Positions 1-5,418 of a DNA stretch of 35,473 nt are shown one piece after another (position 1 is the stretch's first letter; each line of letters begins with the position of its first letter). Position numbers and translations under genes: made by a program. The notes under the pieces are model-generated. The model searched no databases. It was not told where the DNA came from and saw only the letters and a program-made list of their open reading frames with translations. Source of the stretch: a virus. The stretch is from IMG/VR virus record IMGVR_UViG_3300049491_000278, positions 1 through 35,473 of that record. The stretch is one strand, 5' to 3'.

Positions 1-243
1 ATGTCAGAAAAAGACACATCATACATGACCATGCGACAGTATCTCTTGCTTTGTATATATGTATGGGAAACTGAAAAACAACATCTTGATGTTATTGGTT
101 GGACTCGTACGAGTTCGCTGTGGTCTGTTGGTAGGCTTGTGGACGGTCGCTGGTATGGCGGCGGTTCGTGGCTGAGGCTTGATGATGACGATGTTGGCGG
201 TCGCGATTCAGGCGATGGTCCTCGTCAGCAGTTTCACTTTTAA
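1..243 (+). CDS. 3' end of DGR target protein B (variable C-terminus), 5' part at 34993-35473
   Basis: This is the C-terminal part of a protein whose upstream part lies at the other end of the window (34993-35473). Joining 35473 to base 128 gives one uninterrupted frame of 198 codons. The ATG at base 1 aligns with an internal Met of the complete paralog at 33103, so it is probably not a start. The last third is Gly/Asp/Arg/Trp-rich and ends GPRQQFHF, in the manner of C-type-lectin-fold DGR target C-termini. It differs from the paralog at 18 of 88 bases (128-215), all explainable by adenine mutagenesis. The segment is visibly GC-richer than its surroundings. Ligand and location in the cell or virion are unknown. 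Confidence 0.85.
   Translation: MSEKDTSYMTMRQYLLLCIYVWETEKQHLDVIGWTRTSSLWSVGRLVDGRWYGGGSWLRLDDDDVGGRDSGDGPRQQFHF
128..215 (+). other. DGR variable region copy B (VR-B)
   Basis: Aligned with 33569-33656 without gaps. The differences are at 128, 133, 148, 149, 155, 163, 164, 169, 188, 190, 191, 199, 200, 205, 210, 212, 214 and 215. At 13 sites one copy has A; at the other five the copies carry two different non-A bases, as expected if both mutated away from a template A. Most affected codons are NNT or NNC, which fits AAT/AAC template codons. The following stretch, GTCCTCGTCAGCAGTTTCAC, is identical in both copies despite containing A, as expected of an initiation-of-mutagenic-homing site. The DGR mechanism is established knowledge; the assignment here is inference from two copies. 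Confidence 0.8.
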
Positions 244-280
244 TTTTTTACTTTAACATTATAAAAGAACTATTACTAAA

Positions 281-330
281 ACAGTCGAAGAAAGTTTATA
301 ACACCCACCCAAAGGGATAAGTTTGGGGAA
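281..330 (+). repeat. Cassette leader repeat 1, copy B
   Basis: A 50-base block identical to 33728-33777. Both copies lie between a DGR target gene and the next start codon, but the genes that follow (337 and 33783) are unrelated. It contains a CCCAAA / TTTGGG hairpin with an 8-base loop, and ends GGGGAA a few bases before the start codon, which may serve as a weak ribosome binding site. Confidence 0.85.
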
Positions 331-336
331 TGAAAG

Positions 337-687
337 ATGCTTATAACACCAATAATAATAAATGGTAGACACGGTGGTATATTTTTACCAAATATGGAGT
401 ATTATCCTACAATTAAACTACCAATAAATAATAAATGTCAAATATCTTTAGGTGAAAATTATGACAATAGTGTTAGAATCGGAGATATTATTGAATATAA
501 AGAGTGTTTTCGTTCAGTAGATAAAAGGTGCGTTATGTATTCAACAAATGGAAGATGGGATGATATAAAATATGCACTACTTTCTAATATAGAACATACA
601 TACCCAATAAATATATTTAATTTTGACCCACAAGAAAGGACTAAAAAACAAATATACAAAAATGAACATGGTAGAAAACTTAACTAA
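337..687 (+). CDS. Hypothetical cassette cargo protein, 116 aa
   Basis: I do not recognise this protein. It is a mixed, probably soluble polypeptide with no evident signal peptide or membrane segment, and a lysine/arginine-rich C-terminus (QERTKKQIYKNEHGRKLN). The ATG at 337 was chosen because it follows GGGGAA of leader repeat 1 by a few bases; an ATG at 330 runs into a stop after about a dozen codons. The equivalent slot in the sister cassette (33783) holds an unrelated 48-residue protein, so this is replaceable accessory cargo. Its stop codon lies inside leader repeat 2. Confidence 0.65.
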   Translation: MLITPIIINGRHGGIFLPNMEYYPTIKLPINNKCQISLGENYDNSVRIGDIIEYKECFRSVDKRCVMYSTNGRWDDIKYALLSNIEHTYPINIFNFDPQERTKKQIYKNEHGRKLN

Positions 688-709
688 CCCAGTATAAACT
701 GGAAACAAA
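681..709 (+). repeat. Cassette leader repeat 2, copy B
   Basis: 29 bases identical to 33935-33963. The core is a perfect hairpin, CCAGT-ATAA-ACTGG. In both copies it sits just upstream of a start codon (714 here, 33969 in the sister cassette) and overlaps or closely follows the previous stop. It could be a translational leader, a processing site or a recombination site. Confidence 0.85.
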
Positions 710-713
710 GAAT

Positions 714-1115
714 ATGAATAACGAAATAAAACAAAAGATAACAGAGATATTACCGAAAGAGAAAGAACATGCCTTTAAAGTATATAAAATAGAAGATATT
801 TCAGCTGAAAGCTACAACCAAGCACTTCAGGACACCCACCAAGTCTTAGACCAAATCATAAACCTAGTAAGGGGGGATATACGAGAAAAGATAGAAAATA
901 TGCAAAGCGTTGCAATTATTAGTCAAGGTACACCAATTCAAGAAGATTTAATATCTAAACTATTAGTATTAGATTTACTAGATAATAATAAAACCATGTC
1001 AGAAGACGGATTATACCCAATAGATTGCGAAACGTGCGGTGAGTCAATTACAAGCGATAATGAGGACTTTAACGGTATGTGTAAGGACTGTTATGAGACT
1101 CCAATAGAGGAATAG
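714..1115 (+). CDS. Zinc-ribbon protein with extra N-terminal domain, 133 aa
   Basis: The N-terminal ~94 residues are helical (YNQALQDTHQVLDQIINLV region). The C-terminal 39 residues carry two CxxC pairs (CETC at about 105-108, CKDC about 20 residues later) in an acidic context, a typical small zinc ribbon. Those 39 residues are encoded by 996-1115, which is identical base for base to the free-standing gene at 33969-34088. The long form is therefore either a fusion of a helical domain to the ribbon, or the short form is its deletion product. It lies 2 bases before the methylase gene and was probably co-transcribed with it. Function unknown; possibly nucleic-acid or protein binding. Confidence 0.75.
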   Translation: MNNEIKQKITEILPKEKEHAFKVYKIEDISAESYNQALQDTHQVLDQIINLVRGDIREKIENMQSVAIISQGTPIQEDLISKLLVLDLLDNNKTMSEDGLYPIDCETCGESITSDNEDFNGMCKDCYETPIEE

Positions 1116-1117
1116 AT

Positions 1118-1840
1118 ATGAAATACATGGGAAGTAAAGCAAAACATGCAACTGAAATATTAAATGCTATTCAAGATGAACTGGGTTATCCAAATCATCG
1201 TAATGTATGGGTAGAACCGTTTGTCGGGGGGGGCAACATGATTGCTGAAGTGATAGGAGTAAATAGACGTATTGGAAATGATTTGAATTTGTATGTCGTC
1301 AGAATGTTTCAATCATTGCAAAAAGGTTGGATACCACCAGATGAAATATCTGAAGAAAGATACCAAGAATTGAAAAGAAACGCACATTGTTTTATTGAAG
1401 ACCAAGCAGAAATACGAGGATTTGTCGGTATAGGTTGCTCATACTCAGCTAAGTGGTTTGGAGGATATGCAAGAGGAAATGACAACAAAGGAAATCCACG
1501 AAACTATTGTTTAGAAAGTAAAAAGAATGTTTTGAATCAAGTACCTAAAATTGCTTCAGTAGAATTTTATGGAGGAGATTATCAAGCATTTCCTATACCA
1601 GACAATTCAATCATCTATTGTGACCCACCATACCAAGGAACAACACGATATACAGGAAATTTTGACCACGATAGATTTTGGGAATGGTGCGATGAAAAAG
1701 TACAGCAAGGACATAAAGTATTTGTATCAGAATATAATGCACCTGAAGATTGGCGATGTATCTGGGAAAAGAAAGTAAACAATTCACTTACAAAACAAAC
1801 AGGAAGCAAACAAGGAATAGAACGTTTATTTACAAAGTAA
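1118..1840 (+). CDS. dam: D12-class DNA adenine N6-methyltransferase
   Basis: The 240-residue protein has the order expected of D12-class methylases: an N-terminal KYMGSKAKH segment, SAM-binding motif I as PFVGGGN at about 34-40, an ND motif near 54-55, and the catalytic DPPY at 169-172. It would transfer a methyl group from S-adenosylmethionine to adenine N6 in DNA; GATC is the usual Dam target, but specificity cannot be read here. No endonuclease partner is nearby, so it is best seen as an orphan methylase protecting phage DNA or influencing regulation. Motif I is encoded across a run of eight G (1226-1233), unusual in this AT-rich genome. The sister cassette has an unrelated gene in this slot (34102). 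Confidence 0.93.
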   Translation: MKYMGSKAKHATEILNAIQDELGYPNHRNVWVEPFVGGGNMIAEVIGVNRRIGNDLNLYVVRMFQSLQKGWIPPDEISEERYQELKRNAHCFIEDQAEIRGFVGIGCSYSAKWFGGYARGNDNKGNPRNYCLESKKNVLNQVPKIASVEFYGGDYQAFPIPDNSIIYCDPPYQGTTRYTGNFDHDRFWEWCDEKVQQGHKVFVSEYNAPEDWRCIWEKKVNNSLTKQTGSKQGIERLFTK

Positions 1841-1846
1841 TTTAAA

Positions 1847-1882
1847 AACTAAGAGCATCACATCTCAATAAACTGTGAGAAT
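1847..1882 (+). repeat. Cassette leader repeat 3, copy B
   Basis: 36 bases identical to 34700-34735. It holds inverted elements (CTCA-ATAAACTG-TGAG, and TCACA / TGTGA) and ends only a few bases before a start codon in both copies (1887 and 34742). In both cassettes the next gene encodes a small membrane protein, although the two proteins are not alike in sequence. Confidence 0.85.
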
Positions 1883-1886
1883 AGGA

Positions 1887-1994
1887 ATGAAAAAAACAAT
1901 AGGAATAATTCTTTTAATAATGATAATTGTTAATGCAATTATTGGATTACTTTGTTTTGCAAGTATTGGAATCATTGAAGTATATTTAATTTAA
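1887..1994 (+). CDS. Small membrane protein, 35 aa
   Basis: After MKKT the sequence is almost entirely hydrophobic (IIGLLCF and IIVNAI segments), giving a single predicted membrane span over roughly residues 5-28. The start is fixed by leader repeat 3 directly upstream with AGGA nearby. The sister cassette has a different single-span protein (34742) in the same position, so a small membrane protein seems to be a conserved role in this slot. Superinfection exclusion or accessory lysis would be plausible roles, without direct evidence. Confidence 0.6.
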   Translation: MKKTIGIILLIMIIVNAIIGLLCFASIGIIEVYLI

Positions 1995-2012
1995 CTATAC
2001 AGAATAAAACAT

Positions 2013-2372
2013 ATGGAACAAGAAATAGAAAAAGCATTGATGAAAAAAGCATATGCTTTTGATGAAGAACAATATAAAAAGGTTTTTTACAATCATAAAG
2101 TAAATGGTGTACACCTACAATTTCCAAACGGAAACTCATTGTCTACTATATGGGGCAATGGAACATATTCTGATAATTATGACTACGACAGTTACGTTAG
2201 TCCTATAGACAGATTAGGAAGTGATACTTGTGAAGTAATGCCTAGTTGTTCAGATGAAGTAAAAAATAAACTTGATGAGATGTTTCCTGAAAACGAAAAT
2301 GGAAGTGTTTTTGGTAGACTATCTTTTGAACAATGGCTTAAAATAGTCAATTATCTTAATGAAAATAAATAA
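2013..2372 (+). CDS. Hypothetical protein, 119 aa
   Basis: I do not recognise a family. The protein is acidic, with a Tyr/Asp/Asn-rich middle (GTYSDNYDYDSY) and a C-terminal FEQWLKIVNYL helix. It has no signal peptide, membrane span or cysteine motif; its few cysteines do not form a CxxC pair. It begins 18 bases after the small membrane protein gene and ends 2 bases before the 43-residue gene at 2375, suggesting one transcript. No Shine-Dalgarno is visible, as for most internal genes here. Confidence 0.6.
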   Translation: MEQEIEKALMKKAYAFDEEQYKKVFYNHKVNGVHLQFPNGNSLSTIWGNGTYSDNYDYDSYVSPIDRLGSDTCEVMPSCSDEVKNKLDEMFPENENGSVFGRLSFEQWLKIVNYLNENK

Positions 2373-2374
2373 CC

Positions 2375-2506
2375 ATGCAAGACCAAATAAAATCCCTCCC
2401 AAAGAAATACATCCAATACACCAACAAGGACAGAAAAGACCGTAGAAAAGCATATGTGGCATTAGATGAGGTGATGGAGATAGTTGAACAATTTATAATT
2501 AAATAG
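2375..2506 (+). CDS. Small basic hypothetical protein, 43 aa
   Basis: An uninterrupted short frame with a charged N-terminal half (LPKKYIQYTNKDRKDRRKAY) and a helical C-terminus (VMEIVEQFIIK). It is tightly packed against the gene upstream. Its 3' end carries the promoter for 2519 (TTGAAC at 2484, TATAAT at 2507), so the end of this gene doubles as a regulatory region. No family recognised. Confidence 0.5.
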   Translation: MQDQIKSLPKKYIQYTNKDRKDRRKAYVALDEVMEIVEQFIIK

Positions 2507-2512
2507 TATAAT
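2484..2512 (+). promoter_or_regulatory. Sigma70-type promoter for the packaging operon, likely leaderless
   Basis: The -35 element is TTGAAC (2484-2489), the spacer 17 bases and the -10 element a perfect TATAAT (2507-2512). The ATG of the next gene is at 2519, six bases past the -10, so a start at the usual distance would give a transcript with essentially no 5' leader. Confidence 0.7.
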
Positions 2513-2518
2513 AAATAT

Positions 2519-2794
2519 ATGAAACTAAACACAAAACAAGTATTAGTAAATTTTAAAAACGAAGAACTTAAAAACGGAGAAAAATCTCTTACTATTGCAG
2601 ATGTGCTTTGTATGGTACTTTCAGGAAAAGTATCAAATCCAGTAAAAGGCTGGTATCTTGGTAAAGAAATCGCTACCAAAGATGAAGTAACTCTTAAAGC
2701 AGAAGATATTGTCTTTCTCAAGAAGGAACTTGAAGCAACTGAAATTTGGAACGCTATTGTTGTCGGACAAATGATTGAAATGTTGGATAAATAA
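2519..2794 (+). CDS. Conserved-looking hypothetical protein at head of packaging operon, 91 aa
   Basis: A small, soluble, mixed-charge protein (ADVLCMVLSGKVSNPVKGW, then KKELEATEIWNAIVVGQMIEML) with predicted helices and no cysteine motif or membrane span. It is the first gene after a strong promoter and ends one base before the next start codon. Position before the terminase genes hints at a packaging or early-morphogenesis role, but I do not recognise the family. Confidence 0.65.
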   Translation: MKLNTKQVLVNFKNEELKNGEKSLTIADVLCMVLSGKVSNPVKGWYLGKEIATKDEVTLKAEDIVFLKKELEATEIWNAIVVGQMIEMLDK

Positions 2795-2795
2795 T

Positions 2796-3026
2796 ATGCC
2801 ACTACTCAAAGGAAAAAAGAATATTGGTAAAAACATCACTAAACTCAAAGTAGATAACATGAAAAAAAGTAAAGCTATGGGTGCAAATGGTGTTAAAAGA
2901 CCAATGAAACAAATACTTGCTATGGTACTATCAAAGGCAGGTGTTAAGAAAAATGAATTAAAACATTCAAAAATGCACGAAAAGAAAGAATCAATGTCAA
3001 TGAAACTGAAAGAAAAGAAAATGTAA
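2796..3026 (+). CDS. Small lysine-rich phage protein (MPL-KGK family), 76 aa
   Basis: The sequence starts MPLLKGKKNIGKNITKL and continues with RPMKQILAMVLSKAG, the layout of a short lysine-rich protein common in phages and usually found near terminase or portal genes. The tail is highly basic (KMHEKKESMSMKLKEKKM). It is probably nucleic-acid binding, but its role is not established. A longer frame starts upstream inside the previous gene; the ATG at 2796 is preferred because it restores the family's MPL start and the compact 1-base spacing. Confidence 0.75.
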   Translation: MPLLKGKKNIGKNITKLKVDNMKKSKAMGANGVKRPMKQILAMVLSKAGVKKNELKHSKMHEKKESMSMKLKEKKM

Positions 3027-3049
3027 AAAAAAAGTTAGTTTATATACTC

Positions 3050-3067
3050 TGCTCATAAGAAATTGTG
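3050..3067 (+). promoter_or_regulatory. Leader hairpin resembling leader repeat 3
   Basis: CTCATAAGAAATTGTGAG resembles the hairpin core of leader repeat 3 (CTCA, a spacer, TGTGAG) and likewise lies about ten bases before an ATG (3077). A -10-like TATACT sits at 3043-3048. Its presence argues for ATG 3077 as the start instead of GTG 3065, which would fall in the stem. Confidence 0.4.
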
Positions 3068-3076
3068 AGTAGTAAT

Positions 3077-3325
3077 ATGAAAGCTAAAATCACATCAGCA
3101 ACAGCAAAAGGTAAAACTTGGAAAGCCGAGATTATTTCTAATGGTAAAAAAGTAAAAACTATTCAAGGAGGACAAAAGGGAGCTAAACTAGGAGGTTCAA
3201 GAACAAAAGCATTTTTAGCTAGACACGGTAACACTACAGCAAAACAATACATAAACGACCTACGTTGGAAAGGTGGAGCTAAGATAGGTTCAACTATTAC
3301 TATTCCTAAAGGAAAGAAGATATAA
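3077..3325 (+). CDS. Small basic hypothetical protein, 82 aa
   Basis: The protein runs MKAKITSATAKGKTWKAEI, a Gly/Lys-rich middle (GGQKGAKLGGSRTKAFLARHG) and ends in PKGKKI. It looks like a small beta-rich, nucleic-acid-binding protein. The pattern of a short basic strand region followed by an R..RH segment loosely recalls DUF5754-type proteins of other viruses, but I would not assign it. GTG 3065 would add four residues; ATG 3077 is preferred because of the hairpin upstream. The stop is directly followed by the next gene's ATG. Confidence 0.65.
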   Translation: MKAKITSATAKGKTWKAEIISNGKKVKTIQGGQKGAKLGGSRTKAFLARHGNTTAKQYINDLRWKGGAKIGSTITIPKGKKI

Positions 3326-3326
3326 C

Positions 3327-3713
3327 ATGGAAGATAACAACATAATAATTGAAAACAATCAAGATGTAACTCTATCAAATAATGGTAAAGTAATAGAAAG
3401 AGAACCAAATGGTCAATTAAAGAAAGGTACTATCTTAAATCCAAAAGGTAAACCTAAAGGTTCAAGACATTTCTCAACTCTTATTAAAGAAGCTATACAG
3501 AAAGTAGCTGATGGAGATGATGAACCTGCTGATAGACTTATAGTTAAACAACTTGTAGACAAAGCGAAGAAAGGAGACTTATCTGCTATTGATAGAGTTA
3601 TTGATAGAGTAGATGGTAAAGCAGAACAAACTATAAACCTTGATGCTGATATACACACAGACGATGGACTGACTAAAGAAGAAAAAGAAGCACTATTAAA
3701 TCTTTTAAAATAA
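3327..3713 (+). CDS. DUF5681-type protein, probable small terminase subunit
   Basis: Residues ~28-50 match the GQxxxGxxxNPxGxPKGS signature of DUF5681 (NGQLKKGTILNPKGKPKGS), followed by a helical region (FSTLIKEAIQKVADGDDEPADRLIVKQLVDKA) and an acidic, helical C-terminus. DUF5681 proteins typically sit immediately upstream of large terminase genes, as here, and are thought to act as small terminase subunits that recognise the packaging site and load the motor. The assignment rests on motif plus position; no helix-turn-helix is obvious to the eye. Confidence 0.75.
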   Translation: MEDNNIIIENNQDVTLSNNGKVIEREPNGQLKKGTILNPKGKPKGSRHFSTLIKEAIQKVADGDDEPADRLIVKQLVDKAKKGDLSAIDRVIDRVDGKAEQTINLDADIHTDDGLTKEEKEALLNLLK

Positions 3714-3714
3714 T

Positions 3715-3870
3715 ATGTTTACTATAAAGATACAACATGCAACTGATAAAATAGGTTTTAATGTATTTGTAAGAAAAGATAATAAAATAACTGCTTTTTA
3801 CTGTGAAAAAGAAAATGATATTAAAGATAGTGTTGAATTAGCAAAACAAAGACTATTAAATGATAAATAA
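3715..3870 (+). CDS. Small hypothetical protein overlapping terminase, 51 aa
   Basis: A short frame (MFTIKIQHATDKIGFNVFVR to LAKQRLLNDK) that starts one base after the DUF5681 gene and ends 11 bases inside the large terminase gene. The alternation of small polar and hydrophobic residues suggests a beta-strand pair plus a C-terminal helix. The overlap suggests translational coupling to the terminase. No family recognised. Confidence 0.6.
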   Translation: MFTIKIQHATDKIGFNVFVRKDNKITAFYCEKENDIKDSVELAKQRLLNDK

Positions 3871-5347
3871 AAAAGCCCTAGAGAAAATGCTATCAGGTAC
3901 TCCTCAAGAGAGAAAGTTCCTTGCAGAACAATCTTTTGGGCTTTTTGCTATTTATTACTTTTCAGACTATTTCAAATATGCACTCGCAGATTACCACTAT
4001 GACTTCTTCCAAGACTTACATGACCTTACTGACAATAAGATACGAGAGGTAGCATGGATTGGATATCGTGAATGTGCAAAGACTACCGTAGCAAAACTAG
4101 GTATCATATGGCTTATTGCAAACAATAAACGTAAATATATCAACGTAGATTCTTTTGATAAAGAAAATGCAGAACGTATACTCTTTGACGTTGCATATGA
4201 AATGGTAAACAACAAACGATTGCAAGCAGACTTTGGTGTTTTATTCTCAAAGGAACGAGGTATACAGGATATTAAACAGAATCGTATCAATAACTTCGTA
4301 TGTGAAAATGGTGTGCGTGTAGAAGCTCATAGTACACAAGAAAGTGTTCGTGGACGTTTACACTTAAATCAACGTCCTGATGCTCTTATTCTTGACGATA
4401 TAGAGACTAACAAGACTAAAGATTCACAAGCATACACAAAACAAGTAGCAGACCACCTTTCAGAAGCAATGGCTGGTATGAGTACAGACGGATTCATGTT
4501 GTATCTCGGTAACTACATTACAGAATATGGAAATATCGCCAACATATTTAAACGTGCTGAATCTGACCCAAAAATACGAGTACGCAACATTCCTATCATT
4601 ATTGATGGTAAACCTGCATGGGACGCAAAATACTGTCTTACAGATGATGAAGCAAAATTAACAGGCAAAGTTTCTATCGAAGATAAACAAAGACAACTAG
4701 GTTCACAAGTATTTAGTTATGAAATGATGAATCAACCTATTGATGATACTATTGCAGAGTTCAAAAAAGAACACATACAAACATTTGAAGAAGATAAACT
4801 AAAGCACATAAATACCAATACCTATATCACTATAGATACCGCTATATCAGAGAAAACAAGTGCAGACTTTACTGGTATCACTATCAATAGAGTTTCTCAA
4901 GAGAATAAATGGTATATCACAGCGTATAAAATCAAAGTAAATCCTAAAGACTTGATTGACCACTTGTTTCACTTACAAGATACCTACAGACCTGTTTTAT
5001 TTGGTATAGAAAAAACTACATTCACAATGGGTATAAAACCTTTCCTTGAAGATGAAATGCGTAACCGTAATAAGTTTCTCAACATTCGTGAACTGACACA
5101 CACAACACAGTCAAAAGAAACTAGAATTAGAGCATTGATACCACGTTGGGAGAGTAAAAGTATCTTTTTTGTAGGTAATTGTGATGACTTAGTGCAAGAA
5201 ATGAGAACATTCCCACGAGGAAACCATGATGACGTGCTAGATTCACTTGCTATGCAAGAAGAAGTAGCAGAAAAACCTATCAACATGGATGAATGGGATA
5301 GGATTTTAGGAAATAATAGTGTCATGTACCCTGATATAGGAATATGA
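3860..5347 (+). CDS. terL: Terminase large subunit (packaging ATPase-nuclease)
   Basis: A 495-residue protein of normal TerL length. The N-terminal ATPase has a Walker-A-like GYRECAKTT at about 68-76 and a Walker B / catalytic segment DALILDDIE at about 174-181, followed by a coupling region (MLYLGNYITEYG). The C-terminal RNase-H-like nuclease shows acidic clusters at TYITIDTAIS (Asp about 326), FGIEKT and HDDVLDSLAM (about 455-464). It would power DNA translocation into the procapsid and cut the concatemer. It ends in TGA, so TGA is a stop in this genome. The neighbouring small-terminase candidate and portal complete the packaging set. Confidence 0.95.
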   Translation: MINKKALEKMLSGTPQERKFLAEQSFGLFAIYYFSDYFKYALADYHYDFFQDLHDLTDNKIREVAWIGYRECAKTTVAKLGIIWLIANNKRKYINVDSFDKENAERILFDVAYEMVNNKRLQADFGVLFSKERGIQDIKQNRINNFVCENGVRVEAHSTQESVRGRLHLNQRPDALILDDIETNKTKDSQAYTKQVADHLSEAMAGMSTDGFMLYLGNYITEYGNIANIFKRAESDPKIRVRNIPIIIDGKPAWDAKYCLTDDEAKLTGKVSIEDKQRQLGSQVFSYEMMNQPIDDTIAEFKKEHIQTFEEDKLKHINTNTYITIDTAISEKTSADFTGITINRVSQENKWYITAYKIKVNPKDLIDHLFHLQDTYRPVLFGIEKTTFTMGIKPFLEDEMRNRNKFLNIRELTHTTQSKETRIRALIPRWESKSIFFVGNCDDLVQEMRTFPRGNHDDVLDSLAMQEEVAEKPINMDEWDRILGNNSVMYPDIGI

Positions 5348-5348
5348 T

Positions 5349-5378
5349 TTGCATTATATAAACAACAAGTGGTATAAT
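5349..5378 (+). promoter_or_regulatory. Promoter for the portal operon (extended -10)
   Basis: The -35 element is TTGCAT (5349-5354), the spacer 18 bases and the -10 element TATAAT (5373-5378), preceded by TG as in extended -10 promoters (TGGTATAAT). The -35 starts right after the terminase stop. Confidence 0.75.
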
Positions 5379-5395
5379 TTGTACATAACAATAAC

Positions 5396-5418
5396 TTTAG
5401 TGGAGGGAAAACACTAAA
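5396..5418 (+). promoter_or_regulatory. Portal ribosome binding site displayed in a hairpin loop
   Basis: TTTAGTG (5396-5402) can pair perfectly with CACTAAA (5412-5418). The loop is GAGGGAAAA, so most of the Shine-Dalgarno is unpaired, while the A of the start codon closes the stem. The portal is one of few genes here with a strong Shine-Dalgarno, and this fold may tune its translation. Confidence 0.55.

Noticed and set aside
1-127. Terminal direct repeat as a natural phage end
   Set aside because: The length of 127 matches a common assembler k-mer and the overlap lies within a duplicated gene, so an assembly junction explains it better.
1-243. Separate 80-residue gene starting at base 1
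   Set aside because: The ATG aligns with an internal Met of the complete paralog at 33103, and the frame continues from the other end of the window.
244-330. DGR template repeat in the segment after the VR
   Set aside because: The conserved post-VR segment shares no similarity with the VR itself, so it cannot be the template.
2356-2802. Long minus-strand frame of 148 residues
   Set aside because: It is antisense to three plausible plus genes and has a hydrophobic, low-quality composition typical of shadow frames.
3860-5350. Recoded TGA (glycine code of some CPR lineages)
   Set aside because: The terminase, the 33-residue and other genes end at TGA in sensible places, and no large gene needs TGA to be read through.
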